Assembly: GCA_038749595.1 (NCBI GenBank) | Contig: JBCDHW010000004.1 | Span: 1-64,000, forward strand | Direction of reading: 5' to 3' | Length of the DNA: 64,000 nucleotides | DNA from: Parvularcula sp038749595 | Lineage (GTDB): Bacteria; Pseudomonadota; Alphaproteobacteria; Caulobacterales; Parvularculaceae | Shown here: piece after piece, positions 9,645 through 18,375 of the stretch | Layout: every line of letters starts with the position of its first letter | Position numbering within the stretch: position 1 is the first letter of the stretch | The notes under the pieces: model-generated | Told to the model about the DNA's origin: nothing | The model's database searches: none | What the model saw: the letters and a program-made list of their open reading frames with translations, nothing else | Program-made: the position numbers and the translations under genes

Positions 9645-10910
9645 GGCGAGGCAGTCTTCGCCCATCGGCCGCAACGCGTTGCACACGGCTTCTGCTTCGA
9701 AGGCGCTCACGTCTGCAAAGCGCGCCCGATAGAGTGTTCGTCCACGGCTCTTATTGGGCAGGACCAAACGTTCTGCTTCCGGAGCAATTGCGGCCACTTG
9801 CGCTTCCATGTCGGCCAACCGCGCCATGGCTTGGGTCTGCTGTTGGTAAGCACCAATCTGCACGCTCCAGTCGCGCGGATCGCCTTGATCCGTGTCGCCT
9901 TGGCCCACCACCAGCGGCGCGGCCCCGTCCAGCGCCTGGAGCGCATCTGCCAAGCTCTGCAAGTTGAGGCTGTCGGCGTCACCGGTATAAGCGGATGCGA
10001 GGACCGTTGCGGGAACTTCGGTTCCGCCAACGCCGGTGCCGGGTTTCATGACCGGAACCGGGGGACGGCGGAAGGCCGTTTTGATCCGCGTCGGCTTGGC
10101 TTTGATCGCATTGAAGCCGCGGGTGAGGATATCGCGCATGTGCCGGTCCCGGGTCGCGCCCGAGCGGCCACCGAGCACCACGCCAACCAGCGGATGGCCA
10201 TCGCGCTCCGCCGTTGTCGCCAAGTTATACCCAGAGGCGCGGGTGTAGCCCGTCTTCAGACCCGTGGCGCCATTGTAGGTGAGCATCACGCCATTGTGCG
10301 ACCGGTAGGTTTTGCCGCGATACTTAAACGACGTCTGCTGGAAATAGTCTTGGTACTGCGGGAAGTCCTGCCGCAAACGTTGGGCGAGGCGGGCCATGTC
10401 CCGCGCCGTGGTCACCTGGCGGCGGTTGGGCAACCCCGACGCGTTGCGGAATGTGGTCGAGCGCATGCCCAGGTCTCGCGCGGTCCGGGTCATCCGGCGG
10501 GCGAAGGCTTGCTCGGAACCAGAGATCTGCTCGGCCACAGCGGTTGCGACATCGTTGGCGGATTTGATCACCAGGGCCTCGATGGCGGTCTCGACGGTGA
10601 TCGTGCTGCCTTTGCGGATCCCGAGCTTCGATGCCGGTTGGCCAGCGGCCCGGGCGCTGACTTTGATCTTGCTGTCGAGCGAAAGCTTGCCCGCTTCGAT
10701 GTCCTCGAAGAGCACGTAGAGGGTCATCATCTTGGTCAACGATGCCGGATAGCGGCGCGCATCGGCGTAGCGGCTGAACAACACATCGCCCGTGCCTTCG
10801 TGCATCACAAACGCGGCATATTTCGGATTGGCGGCGGCTGGCGTCAGCGCGGCAGTCGCGCTGATCAGCACCATCGCTGCGCCTAACATCGAGAAAAGTC
10901 TCAGCATCAC
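9627..10910 (-). CDS. D-alanyl-D-alanine carboxypeptidase with C-terminal SPOR domain
   Basis: 427 residues. A signal peptide ends near PAAA-NPKYA. The peptidase S11 signatures are intact: S57-LTK (nucleophile and general base), S117-AN and K219-TG. It trims the terminal D-Ala of peptidoglycan pentapeptides, like DacA/DacF. Residues about 345-425 (DWSVQIGAYQQQTQA... to the end) are a SPOR domain, which binds denuded glycan and usually targets proteins to the division septum. The order S11-SPOR is common in alphaproteobacteria. It is a single gene, convergent with the lipoprotein gene. Confidence 0.93.
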   Translation of the reverse strand: MMLRLFSMLGAAMVLISATAALTPAAANPKYAAFVMHEGTGDVLFSRYADARRYPASLTKMMTLYVLFEDIEAGKLSLDSKIKVSARAAGQPASKLGIRKGSTITVETAIEALVIKSANDVATAVAEQISGSEQAFARRMTRTARDLGMRSTTFRNASGLPNRRQVTTARDMARLAQRLRQDFPQYQDYFQQTSFKYRGKTYRSHNGVMLTYNGATGLKTGYTRASGYNLATTAERDGHPLVGVVLGGRSGATRDRHMRDILTRGFNAIKAKPTRIKTAFRRPPVPVMKPGTGVGGTEVPATVLASAYTGDADSLNLQSLADALQALDGAAPLVVGQGDTDQGDPRDWSVQIGAYQQQTQAMARLADMEAQVAAIAPEAERLVLPNKSRGRTLYRARFADVSAFEAEAVCNALRPMGEDCLALPPGR

Positions 10911-11100
10911 CTGCGGTGCGCCCCCGTTATCTTTGGTCGAAACGATGTTGCAATCTGGCCCAACAGCCCCGGGCCCGAGTGATATTTGATCACATCTCCG
11001 AGCATACGTCTAGCAGCGTAATCAAAGTGTTAACCAAACCGATCCGTCCTCGCGTTGCTGCAAACTCTGTGCCGCGTAAAAAAAGCGGTTGAACGCATTT

Positions 11101-11158
11101 TGCGGTGCAGCAATTCTCTTGACGCACCGCACTGCCGAGCCTATGTTGCAGTGCAGCA
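11101..11158 (+). promoter_or_regulatory. phasin promoter flanked by two PhaR-like operator boxes
   Basis: TTGACG (11119-11124), a 17-nt spacer and TATGTT (11142-11147) form a good sigma-70 type promoter with a leader of about 100 nt before the phasin gene. TGCGGTGCAGCA (11101-11112) lies just upstream of the -35 and TGCAGTGCAGCA (11147-11158) overlaps the -10/+1 region. Both read as TTGC-N6-GCAA-like inverted repeats. PhaR repressors of PHA genes are known to bind TGC-rich palindromic sites in alphaproteobacteria, and this placement would block RNA polymerase. Assignment to PhaR is inference. Confidence 0.65.
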
Positions 11159-11258
11159 AAGGACGGGATGTCCCGTTCAAGCTTTGAGGCGGAACGAACC
11201 GCTTCGCTGAATTAACCGGCTCCGTCGCAGCGATGAGAGAGCCAACGGGAGTAGTCCA

Positions 11259-11696
11259 ATGAGCACGACGCGCAAAACCACCGCCAAAACCGCCGAAACG
11301 ACGGAAGCCATCTTCAACCAAACGACGCTGAACGAAGGCGTTGAGCGGATGACGAAAGGCATGAGCCAGTTCGGTACGTTCACACAAGAAAACACCGAAG
11401 CCATGATGCAAGCCGCATCGGTGGTCGCAAAAGGCTTCGAGAAGGTCATCACCGAGAACACCGAATTCGCCAAGGCGCAATTCGACACGTCTTCGGAGAA
11501 GGTCCAGACGCTGACCAAAGCGAAGACCCCGCAAGAGTTCTTCGAAGCCCAGTCCGAGTTCATGCGCTCCGCCATGGAAACGCAAATCTCGCAGATGAAC
11601 AAAGTCAGCGACATGATGATCGCCACGGCCAAAGACGCAGCCCAGCCGCTCTCCAAGCGCTACAGCGCCATGGTTGAGCTGATGCAGCAGCGCTAA
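11259..11696 (+). CDS. phasin family protein
   Basis: 145 residues, mostly amphipathic helix, with the phasin_2-type pattern (FxxQTTLNEGVERMTKG, NTEFAKAQFD, AKTPQEFFEAQSEFMR, MNKVSDMMI). Phasins coat polyhydroxyalkanoate granules and stabilise their surface. The first 18 residues are Lys/Thr/Ala-rich (TTRKTTAKTAETT). It stands alone between its own promoter and a strong terminator, so it should be expressed as a monocistronic, abundant transcript. The PHA synthase gene is 13 kb away and appears to share an operator motif. Confidence 0.9.
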   Translation: MSTTRKTTAKTAETTEAIFNQTTLNEGVERMTKGMSQFGTFTQENTEAMMQAASVVAKGFEKVITENTEFAKAQFDTSSEKVQTLTKAKTPQEFFEAQSEFMRSAMETQISQMNKVSDMMIATAKDAAQPLSKRYSAMVELMQQR

Positions 11697-11767
11697 GCGC
11701 TGCGCCTCGGCGTTAGGACTGCCGATACGATTTTACGTTAGGCGCCTCTTCAAGTTGCGTATTAAGG

Positions 11768-11803
11768 CCCCGCTGACGCGTTTTGTCAGCGGGGTTTTTC
11801 TTT
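11768..11803 (+). terminator. rho-independent terminator of the phasin gene
   Basis: A perfect 10-bp stem, CCCCGCTGAC (11768-11777) with GTCAGCGGGG (11785-11794), closes a 7-nt loop and is followed by TTTTTCTTT. It lies about 70 bp after the phasin stop codon. Confidence 0.93.
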
Positions 11804-11887
11804 GCCCGATGCGTGCATGAAGCGGCTTGACCGGCGCCGATAATCTGCGATCCAGCGTCGACGTATTGCTACCGAGGGAACGCCGCG

Positions 11888-12238
11888 ATGAAGGCCCACA
11901 CTGCAAGCTTGATCAACGCTCTTATCCTGATTGCCTGTTCGGCTTGGGCTTACTTGGCCTCCGACACACCGTCGATCACAGCGCTGATACCCGCCTTCTT
12001 CGGTGCGGGGCTTCTCCTCTGCGTTCCCGGCGTCAAAGCCGAGAACAAGGTCATCGCCCACATCGCCGTGCTTCTCACCCTGGTCGTTTTGCTCGCTCTG
12101 TTCATGCCGCTCCGCGGTGCCTTAGGCCGCGGCGACACCGTCGCGATTTTGCGCGTGGTCCTCATGATGGCCAGCACCGCGGTCGCCTTCGTGTTCTTCA
12201 TCAAGAGCTTCATCGACGCCCGTAAAGCCCGCGGCTGA
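11888..12238 (+). CDS. small four-helix membrane protein
   Basis: 116 residues. Four hydrophobic segments are visible: about 8-27, 29-47, 58-78 and 86-107, with a basic tail (DARKARG). The pattern TALIPAFFGAGLLLCVPG occurs in small uncharacterised inner-membrane proteins of proteobacteria. The start ATG follows GAGGGAACGCCGCG. It converges with the large DUF1353 gene, with only 2 bp between the stops. Function unknown. Confidence 0.7.
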   Translation: MKAHTASLINALILIACSAWAYLASDTPSITALIPAFFGAGLLLCVPGVKAENKVIAHIAVLLTLVVLLALFMPLRGALGRGDTVAILRVVLMMASTAVAFVFFIKSFIDARKARG

Positions 12239-12240
12239 TT

Positions 12241-14139
12241 TTACTCGTCAGCGGGCAGGGGACAGGACTGGCTCTCGTCCTCGTTCCCGACCACGGCCTC
12301 AAAATACCGGGCCCGCTCCTCGTTATCGATGATGAGCGCGGTATCCAGCGGCTCGGTCTGGCCAAATTCGGCGAGCAGCGCATCGTAGCGGTCCAGAAAC
12401 CCTTCGCACTTGTCGCCCGGCTCAAGATCCTCGCCGATCCTCCCGACTGTGGCCATCTCCGCGCCGCCGCGGAAAGCCGTTCCCCGGGCGCAGCTTTCTA
12501 ACGTCGCAAAGCGCATCTCTGAGGGCCGGCCCACGGCGCTTCGCCCGCCGATCCGCGTGCCCAACGGAAAGAACCGGCGGGTCATCCAATTGGCGCCGGC
12601 GTCCTCAAGCTCCTCTCGGAACAGCGTGTCAGAATAGACGTGATCGTCGCCATTCTCCGGCCGCGAAATCGCATAGAGCCAATCGTGCAAAATAGCGCCG
12701 GGGAACTCCTTCGGGCTTTGCTCCACCATCATCAGCGTCCGCAGCCAATTGCTCACCGATGCCAGGTCCGTCACAAACCCAGCGGGCACCAGAAGCAAAT
12801 CGCCGGTCTTGCGCCGACAGTAGAGAATGTCCTCCTCAACGATAAAGTTCAGCCGCTGTCCGTCGCGACGGGCCAGCTGGATCCCGAAATTGTCCTCAAG
12901 ATCAGAATAGAGGTCGCCGAGACCTTCGACGATTTCCTCCACCGGCTTGGTCAGCTTCGCGACGCCCCCTTCGAAGACCTCCCGCACCAGCGTGCCGGGC
13001 TCAAACAGAGCGATCCCCTTGGCATCGCGGACGAGCACAACCGACACCTCTTCCGTCCCCGGCGCGGGCTTCACCGCCCCCCGCGAGAGAAACGGCCCCA
13101 GCTCTTCGCGCAGGGTGATCGTCTCTCCGTCGATCGTCATCTCGACGTTCACCGCGTCGCTGCTGAACGTGATCCCCTCGTCAGGAAGATCGTAGAGGAA
13201 CGCTGTCCGCTCCAGCATACAAATCCGGTTGAAGCGGGTCGGCAGCGCGCGCGGCACGCCGCACGGCGAAGTGCTCCCGTCTGGCATCTTGCCCGATGGG
13301 TTCAACAGGCCGCGATAGGCTGCTGACCAGGCCCGCAATTCGTCCCGGCTGAGCGTCGCAGCGCGACGGCTGCTCGCCGTTTTCACCACCTGCGCCGCGC
13401 GGTTAAAGTTGCGCTGAACCTCAAGACCCTGCGCAGCCTCCGCCTCGGCGCGGCGCCGGTCTTCGATGCGTTGCTCCAGCGACGCGCGGGCGGGCTCGTT
13501 GCCCTGTTGGTTCAGCACGTTCACCGCCGCGAAGACCCAGCGATCGTTTGGGTCTTTGAAGGCTGCCAGCACATACGGGAAAGGCCCCGGCTCGATCCCC
13601 GCAGCCAGGGCGCTGCGGGTCCGCGACAAAGCCGCTGCGTCCAGCCGGGCCCTCCGATCGGCGGGCGCGTCGCTCCCGAGCGCCCCGTCCCGGAAGGTCA
13701 TCACAAACAGACCGCGCGTATCGAGCGCGCCAATCGCCGGTACCTGGTGCACAGGAAAAATCAGCCCGATCATACAGCTGCGATCGTTCTTGTTATCGAG
13801 ATCAGGCTTGGCGCCGCAGGAGGTTGTCTCCCCGTGGTCGACATCGCGGCCTTCCCAAGCAGCAATCCCGATCGTCAGACGGCGATAGGCCGCGAAAAGC
13901 CGCTTATACTCGATCCGGTCAAGACCCGAGAGGACATCGAGCGCCGCTTGATCCATCGCCGGGACCAGCGGTTCCAGCTCTTCGGCCTCGACAACGGGTA
14001 AGTCCGACCAGTCGTTCAGCCCCGATTTCGGTGCCGGAAGGACGAGAACGGCGTCCTCGGCGGGCTGCCCGTGCCCGCTGGCCAACGCCGCTGATCCAAA
14101 AAGCGCGATGGTTGCGCCCAATCCTATGCGTTTGCGCAC
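12241..14139 (-). CDS. exported protein with DUF1353 domain and duplicated CX13C modules
   Basis: 632 residues with a signal peptide (MRKRIGLGATIALFGSAALAS). Two N-terminal modules share YRxL...TSCG...RxCM, with cysteine pairs C108/C122 and C293/C307 at identical spacing; between them runs an Arg/Glu/Ala-rich helical stretch (220-260). Residues about 440-525 are a DUF1353 domain: VPAGFVTDLASV, GAILHDWLYA and a C-terminal FREELEDAGANWMTRRFF. DUF1353 is best known as a short phage-linked or stand-alone protein whose conserved His and Asp suggest a hydrolase-like site, but its activity is not established. An exported long fusion is unusual. No operon partner is evident. Confidence 0.75.
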   Translation of the reverse strand: MRKRIGLGATIALFGSAALASGHGQPAEDAVLVLPAPKSGLNDWSDLPVVEAEELEPLVPAMDQAALDVLSGLDRIEYKRLFAAYRRLTIGIAAWEGRDVDHGETTSCGAKPDLDNKNDRSCMIGLIFPVHQVPAIGALDTRGLFVMTFRDGALGSDAPADRRARLDAAALSRTRSALAAGIEPGPFPYVLAAFKDPNDRWVFAAVNVLNQQGNEPARASLEQRIEDRRRAEAEAAQGLEVQRNFNRAAQVVKTASSRRAATLSRDELRAWSAAYRGLLNPSGKMPDGSTSPCGVPRALPTRFNRICMLERTAFLYDLPDEGITFSSDAVNVEMTIDGETITLREELGPFLSRGAVKPAPGTEEVSVVLVRDAKGIALFEPGTLVREVFEGGVAKLTKPVEEIVEGLGDLYSDLEDNFGIQLARRDGQRLNFIVEEDILYCRRKTGDLLLVPAGFVTDLASVSNWLRTLMMVEQSPKEFPGAILHDWLYAISRPENGDDHVYSDTLFREELEDAGANWMTRRFFPLGTRIGGRSAVGRPSEMRFATLESCARGTAFRGGAEMATVGRIGEDLEPGDKCEGFLDRYDALLAEFGQTEPLDTALIIDNEERARYFEAVVGNEDESQSCPLPADE

Positions 14140-14381
14140 GGCGCGGTCCTCCCCTCGTTTATGGGGAGCCGAAGCTCGCCCATCCCGACGCGGAGGTTAA
14201 CAAAAGCGCGGCGTTTCGCCCAGTGGCGGGCGCGAACCCGCCCACGACGGAACGATCGTGCAAAAATTCCCGTCACAATTGCGCGCCTGGGGCGCTGGGT
14301 CGCCCTGATGCGGGTTGCGCACTGCACAGAAAACCACAGATAATAATGCTTCTTAGGCAAACCCTGCGACACCCAGATTCT

Positions 14382-14705
14382 ATGAGCGAAGAGCGCGACG
14401 ACGAACGCGGCTATGGCACCGGCACTATCACAAAGGCTGAGCCAAAGACCAAAAAGCCGAACCTTTATAAGGTTCTGCTGCTAAATGATGACTATACACC
14501 TCAAGAGTTTGTGGTCTGGCTTCTCGAAGCCGTTTTCAACAAGGGGCGGGAAGACGCGACGCGGATCATGCTCCACGTCCACCAGACCGGTGTCGGCATT
14601 TGCGGCATCTACACCTTCGAGGTTGCCGAAACGAAAGTCGCGCAGGTGCTTGAACTTGCGCGCCGCAATGAACACCCTCTGCAATGCACGATGGAAAAGG
14701 AGTAG
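14382..14705 (+). CDS. clpS: ATP-dependent Clp protease adaptor ClpS
   Basis: 107 residues from the ATG at 14382, chosen because the conserved domain starts soon after it and upstream in-frame sequence looks non-coding. The ClpS core is clear: YKVLLLNDDYTPQEFVVWLLE, then HQTGVGICGIYTFEVAETK. ClpS delivers N-end-rule substrates (Leu, Phe, Tyr, Trp N-termini) to ClpAP; the NDDYTP and VHQTG regions contain the N-degron pocket residues. clpA follows about 100 bp downstream, the usual arrangement. Confidence 0.96.
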   Translation: MSEERDDERGYGTGTITKAEPKTKKPNLYKVLLLNDDYTPQEFVVWLLEAVFNKGREDATRIMLHVHQTGVGICGIYTFEVAETKVAQVLELARRNEHPLQCTMEKE

Positions 14706-14801
14706 CGTCATGAGCTCATCCCGCGAAGCGAGCGCTTATCCCAACCTATCGTGCGCGAGTGGCGCGCCCATGACCCCAGTATCACTTCAGGAGAGTCTGT
14801 A

Positions 14802-17126
14802 ATGGCTAGTTTTGCTTCCGGCCTGGAACGGGCAATCCACAGCGCCATCGCGATGGCCACCGAACGCCGCCAGGAACTGGCGACGCTTGAGCACTTGTTG
14901 TTTGCGCTCCTCGATGATCCCGACGCCAAGGCGCTTTTGACTGCGTGCGCTGTCGACCTCGAAGAGCTGCGCGAAACGCTGACCGAATATATTGAGGACG
15001 ACCTCGCCAACCTCGTGGTGGAGGAGCTCGAGGAAGCCAAGCCCACCACCAGCTTCCACCGCGTGGTCCAGCGTGCGCTCATCCACGTCGAGACCTCCGG
15101 CCGTGCCGAGGTCACCGGCGCCAACATCATCGTCGCCATCTTCGCTGAGCGCGAAAGCCCCGCTGCCTACTTCCTGCAAAGCCAGGGCATGACCCGCTAC
15201 GACGCGGTCAACTACATCTCCCATGGGCTGGCCAAAAACGGCCAGTCCCAGCCAAAGGCGCCCCGCGGCGCGGAGGAAGAAGAGGAGACCCAGAGCAAGC
15301 AGGGCCCGGAGGCGCTGGAGGCCTACTGCGTCAACCTCAACGACAAAGCCCGCAAAGGGAACGTCGATCCGCTTATCGGCCGGACGAAAGAGGTCGAGCG
15401 CGCGATCCAGATCCTCTGCCGTCGGCGCAAGAACAATCCGCTCTTCGTCGGTGATCCCGGCGTCGGCAAAACCGCTATTGCCGAAGGCCTCGCCCGGCAA
15501 ATCGTCGACGAGGAAGTGCCCGAGGTCTTGGCCGAGGCGACCATCTTCTCCCTCGACATGGGCGCGCTCCTGGCTGGTACCCGCTACCGCGGCGACTTTG
15601 AAGAGCGTCTGAAAGCTGTGATCAAAGAGTGCGAGGCGCACCACCACGCGGTCCTCTTTATCGACGAGATTCACACCATCATCGGCGCGGGCGCCACGTC
15701 CGGCGGCGCGATGGATGCCTCGAACCTCCTGAAGCCGGCCCTCCAGCAGGGCACGCTCAAATGCATGGGCTCAACCACGTTCAAAGAGTACAAGCAGCAC
15801 TTTGAGAAGGACCGCGCGCTCTCCCGCCGCTTCCAAAAGATCGACGTGATGGAGCCCTCGGTTCCTGACACGATCGAGATCGTCCGCGGCCTGCGCGATG
15901 CGTTCGAGAAGCACCATGGCCTCAGCTATTCCGACGAAGCGATCAAAACCGCCGTCGAGCTTTCCGCCAAATACATGACCGATCGCAAACTGCCGGACAA
16001 AGCCATCGACGTCATCGACGAGGCCGGCGCGCGCCAGATGCTGTTTGCCGAAGAGGACCGGGTCAAAGAGATCGGCGTCCACCAGATCGAAGAGATCGTC
16101 GCCACGATGGCCCGCATTCCGCCCAAGTCGGTCAGCAAGTCCGACACCGAGCGCCTCAAAAACCTCGGCGCCGACATCAAGCGCGTGGTCTTCGGCCAGG
16201 ATCAGGCGATCGACGCCCTCTCCGCCGCCATCAAGCTCAGCCGCGCGGGCCTGCGCGAGCCGGACAAGCCCATCGGCAACTACCTCTTCGCGGGCCCCAC
16301 CGGCGTCGGCAAAACCGAGGTCGCCAAGCAGCTTTCCAACATGATGGGCGTTGAGCTCCTGCGCTTTGACATGTCCGAATATATGGAACGCCACACCGTC
16401 TCACGGCTCATCGGCGCGCCTCCCGGCTATGTTGGCTTTGACCAGGGCGGTGGTCTGCTTACGGATCAAGTGGACCAGAACCCCCACGCCGTCGTCCTCC
16501 TCGACGAGATCGAAAAGGCGCACCCGGAGATTTTCAACATCCTCCTCCAGGTGATGGACAATGGTGCGCTCACGGACAGTCACGGCAAGAAGATCGACTT
16601 CCGCAACATCATCCTGATCATGACCACCAATGCCGGGGCGGCGGACGCCAACCGGATGGAGATCGGCTTCGGTCGCGGCCGCGCCAACTCTGAACAAGAG
16701 ACGGCGATTAACAAGCTCTTCACGCCGGAGTTCCGCAACCGCCTCGATGCGGTGATCCCGTTTGCGGGCCTCTCCAAGCCGATCATCGACCGAATCGTCG
16801 CCAAGTTCGTGCTCCAGCTTGAAGCTCAGCTTGCGGACAGAAACGTCACTTTCGAGCTCACCGACGAGGCCACCCGCTGGCTGTCCGAGCGCGGCTTCGA
16901 CGAAGAAATGGGCGCCCGCCCCCTCGCGCGCACCATCCAAGAGCACATCAAAAAGCCCATCGCCGACGAAATCCTCTTCGGGTCCTTACGGCACGGAGGC
17001 GTCGTCCGCGTCACCATGGGCGAAGACGAAGCCCTAGCCTTCGAATACATCCCCGAAGACCCCGCCCGGGTCGATCCGGGTGCTGAAGGTCAGGGCGAAG
17101 AGGATGAGAAGGAGCGGGTGCGGTAA
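14802..17126 (+). CDS. clpA: ATP-dependent Clp protease ATP-binding subunit ClpA
   Basis: 774 residues from the ATG at 14802, which has a CAGGAGAG ribosome site; the upstream in-frame ATG at 14751 would add 17 non-conserved residues. The order is N-domain (1-145), acidic linker (EEEEETQ), AAA-1 with Walker A GDPGVGKT (217-224) and LFIDEIHT, then AAA-2 with GPTGVGKT and VLLDEIEKAHPEIFN. It unfolds substrates and threads them into ClpP. clpS is immediately upstream; clpP is not in the window. Confidence 0.97.
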   Translation: MASFASGLERAIHSAIAMATERRQELATLEHLLFALLDDPDAKALLTACAVDLEELRETLTEYIEDDLANLVVEELEEAKPTTSFHRVVQRALIHVETSGRAEVTGANIIVAIFAERESPAAYFLQSQGMTRYDAVNYISHGLAKNGQSQPKAPRGAEEEEETQSKQGPEALEAYCVNLNDKARKGNVDPLIGRTKEVERAIQILCRRRKNNPLFVGDPGVGKTAIAEGLARQIVDEEVPEVLAEATIFSLDMGALLAGTRYRGDFEERLKAVIKECEAHHHAVLFIDEIHTIIGAGATSGGAMDASNLLKPALQQGTLKCMGSTTFKEYKQHFEKDRALSRRFQKIDVMEPSVPDTIEIVRGLRDAFEKHHGLSYSDEAIKTAVELSAKYMTDRKLPDKAIDVIDEAGARQMLFAEEDRVKEIGVHQIEEIVATMARIPPKSVSKSDTERLKNLGADIKRVVFGQDQAIDALSAAIKLSRAGLREPDKPIGNYLFAGPTGVGKTEVAKQLSNMMGVELLRFDMSEYMERHTVSRLIGAPPGYVGFDQGGGLLTDQVDQNPHAVVLLDEIEKAHPEIFNILLQVMDNGALTDSHGKKIDFRNIILIMTTNAGAADANRMEIGFGRGRANSEQETAINKLFTPEFRNRLDAVIPFAGLSKPIIDRIVAKFVLQLEAQLADRNVTFELTDEATRWLSERGFDEEMGARPLARTIQEHIKKPIADEILFGSLRHGGVVRVTMGEDEALAFEYIPEDPARVDPGAEGQGEEDEKERVR

Positions 17127-17128
17127 AA

Positions 17129-17737
17129 GTGGAGACACTCACCGTCGCCTTATGCTGGGCGGAGTTCTTTGGCCCGTTATTCCCACTCCTGAATTGCGTC
17201 ATCCTCGTTCTTGGCGTGTGGCTTACTGTTCGCCAAATTGCCCTCGTTAACCGGCGTTCTAACGATCAAGCGCTTGAGCAGCTAATTGCTAAATTAGACA
17301 CGGTGAGGGAGGATGAGGCGATCATGCGCGCCTTTTGGCGTAGTTTCGGGACGTCGAGGAATAACTTCAGTGCACAAGAGATAAACGAGTCGGCACAACG
17401 CATATCCCTTGTATACGTAAGGGTTTGCTTTGCAGCGTCAAAGTCGTATCTCAGCAAAGACGATCTTCTCGATTTGCACGGTGGTGCAATTCTAGAGACA
17501 TGGCTTATGATCCGCGGTTTTGTTTTTGAATTGCGAAGAGTAAACGGCGAACTAGCCGAATCACAATCTAGGTCTGATAAGAAATCGCGGGTATTTTCAC
17601 GTCGTCATCATGAAGAGTATGCCATCATAGCTGATCGTTATATCCGGCGTAAATATCCGATCCTTCACGAGAGTATCATGAAAAAACCGTGGGCGCTGCC
17701 GGTTGCCGATAGATGGCCGTTCAGCATCACTTCATGA
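17129..17737 (+). CDS. membrane-anchored hypothetical protein, low GC
   Basis: 202 residues from a GTG start 2 bp after the clpA stop. One N-terminal transmembrane helix (about 8-38) is followed by a soluble helical part with Arg/Glu-rich segments. The layout (short TM, VRQIALVNRRS, then a helical domain ending in an IADRYIRRKYP segment) recalls DUF4760-like proteins, but I cannot confirm that. Base composition is clearly richer in A and T than clpA or the genome around it, with rare-looking codons (TTA, ATA, AGA). This fits recent acquisition. Whether it is translated with clpA is unknown. Confidence 0.6.
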   Translation: METLTVALCWAEFFGPLFPLLNCVILVLGVWLTVRQIALVNRRSNDQALEQLIAKLDTVREDEAIMRAFWRSFGTSRNNFSAQEINESAQRISLVYVRVCFAASKSYLSKDDLLDLHGGAILETWLMIRGFVFELRRVNGELAESQSRSDKKSRVFSRRHHEEYAIIADRYIRRKYPILHESIMKKPWALPVADRWPFSITS

Positions 17738-17938
17738 CGGCGGTTTCTGCCCTTCTGAAAAAGCGTGCTTGATGCTAGTGCTGAGGGCAATACGCGTGCA
17801 GCGGCAGCGCAATTGCCTATGCTCCCTGCACTAACGTAGATCTTATGCTTCTCGGCCGGGCACCCTCCATCGGCCCCAATGCAACGCGCCTAAGCCTGCA
17901 TGCAGTTCAAACTCAGTGCAACCAACCACCCGCACCTC

Positions 17939-18371
17939 GTCATCCCGGACTTGATCCGGGATCCATCGACCAAAGAAAAGTGCGCCGTAGGCGCTCCCGT
18001 CACACCGGGCCGAGGGTCTCCCACAAATCATCCCAGGACGGATTGAAACCGTTGACGAGGTCGATTTTCCAATCGCGCCGCCAGTTCTTGAGGCGCTTCT
18101 CGTGGGCAATCGCTCCTGCCATGGTGTCGTGGCCCTCGTACCAGACCAGCATCTTTAGTCCGTAGGCGTCGGTGAAGCCTTTGAAGGTTCCTTCGCGGTG
18201 CTGCCAGACGCGGCCGGCGAGGTGGGAGGTCACACCGACGTAGAGCGTGCCGCACCGGCTGTTGGTCATGATGTAGACGGCTGGTTGGCGCTGTCTCATG
18301 GTCAAGACGTAGGCGCGTGAGCGCCGAAGGCCATTTTCTTTTGATGGATCCCGGATCAAGTCCGGGATGAC
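17939..18371. repeat. inverted pair of palindromic alphaproteobacterial repeat elements enclosing a GIY-YIG gene
   Basis: The left copy starts at 17939 (GTCATCCCGGAC, then TTGATCCGGGATCCATC) and runs to about 18005. The right copy is its reverse complement, about 18308-18371. Similarity continues past the palindrome (AAAGAAAA, then a GGCGCTC block), about 60 bp in each copy. The CCCGGACTTGATCCGGG core is a widespread alphaproteobacterial dispersed repeat that often shows up in translated form as HPGLDPGS or VIPDLIRDP. The copies border the nuclease ORF on both sides. Confidence 0.8.
18000..18299 (-). CDS. small GIY-YIG nuclease-domain protein
   Basis: 99 residues from the ATG at 18299 (MRQRQPAVYIMTN). 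The GIY-YIG core is present: VYIMTN...GTLYVGVTSHLAGRVWQHREG, then a conserved VWYEGHDTMAGAIAHEKRLKNWRRDWK segment. It belongs to the YhbQ/UPF0213-like group of stand-alone domains, whose members are thought to cleave or bind DNA. The longer in-frame reading upstream runs through the palindromic repeat and is probably not translated. The gene sits exactly between the inverted repeat copies. Confidence 0.85.
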   Translation of the reverse strand: MRQRQPAVYIMTNSRCGTLYVGVTSHLAGRVWQHREGTFKGFTDAYGLKMLVWYEGHDTMAGAIAHEKRLKNWRRDWKIDLVNGFNPSWDDLWETLGPV

Positions 18372-18375
18372 GGGC

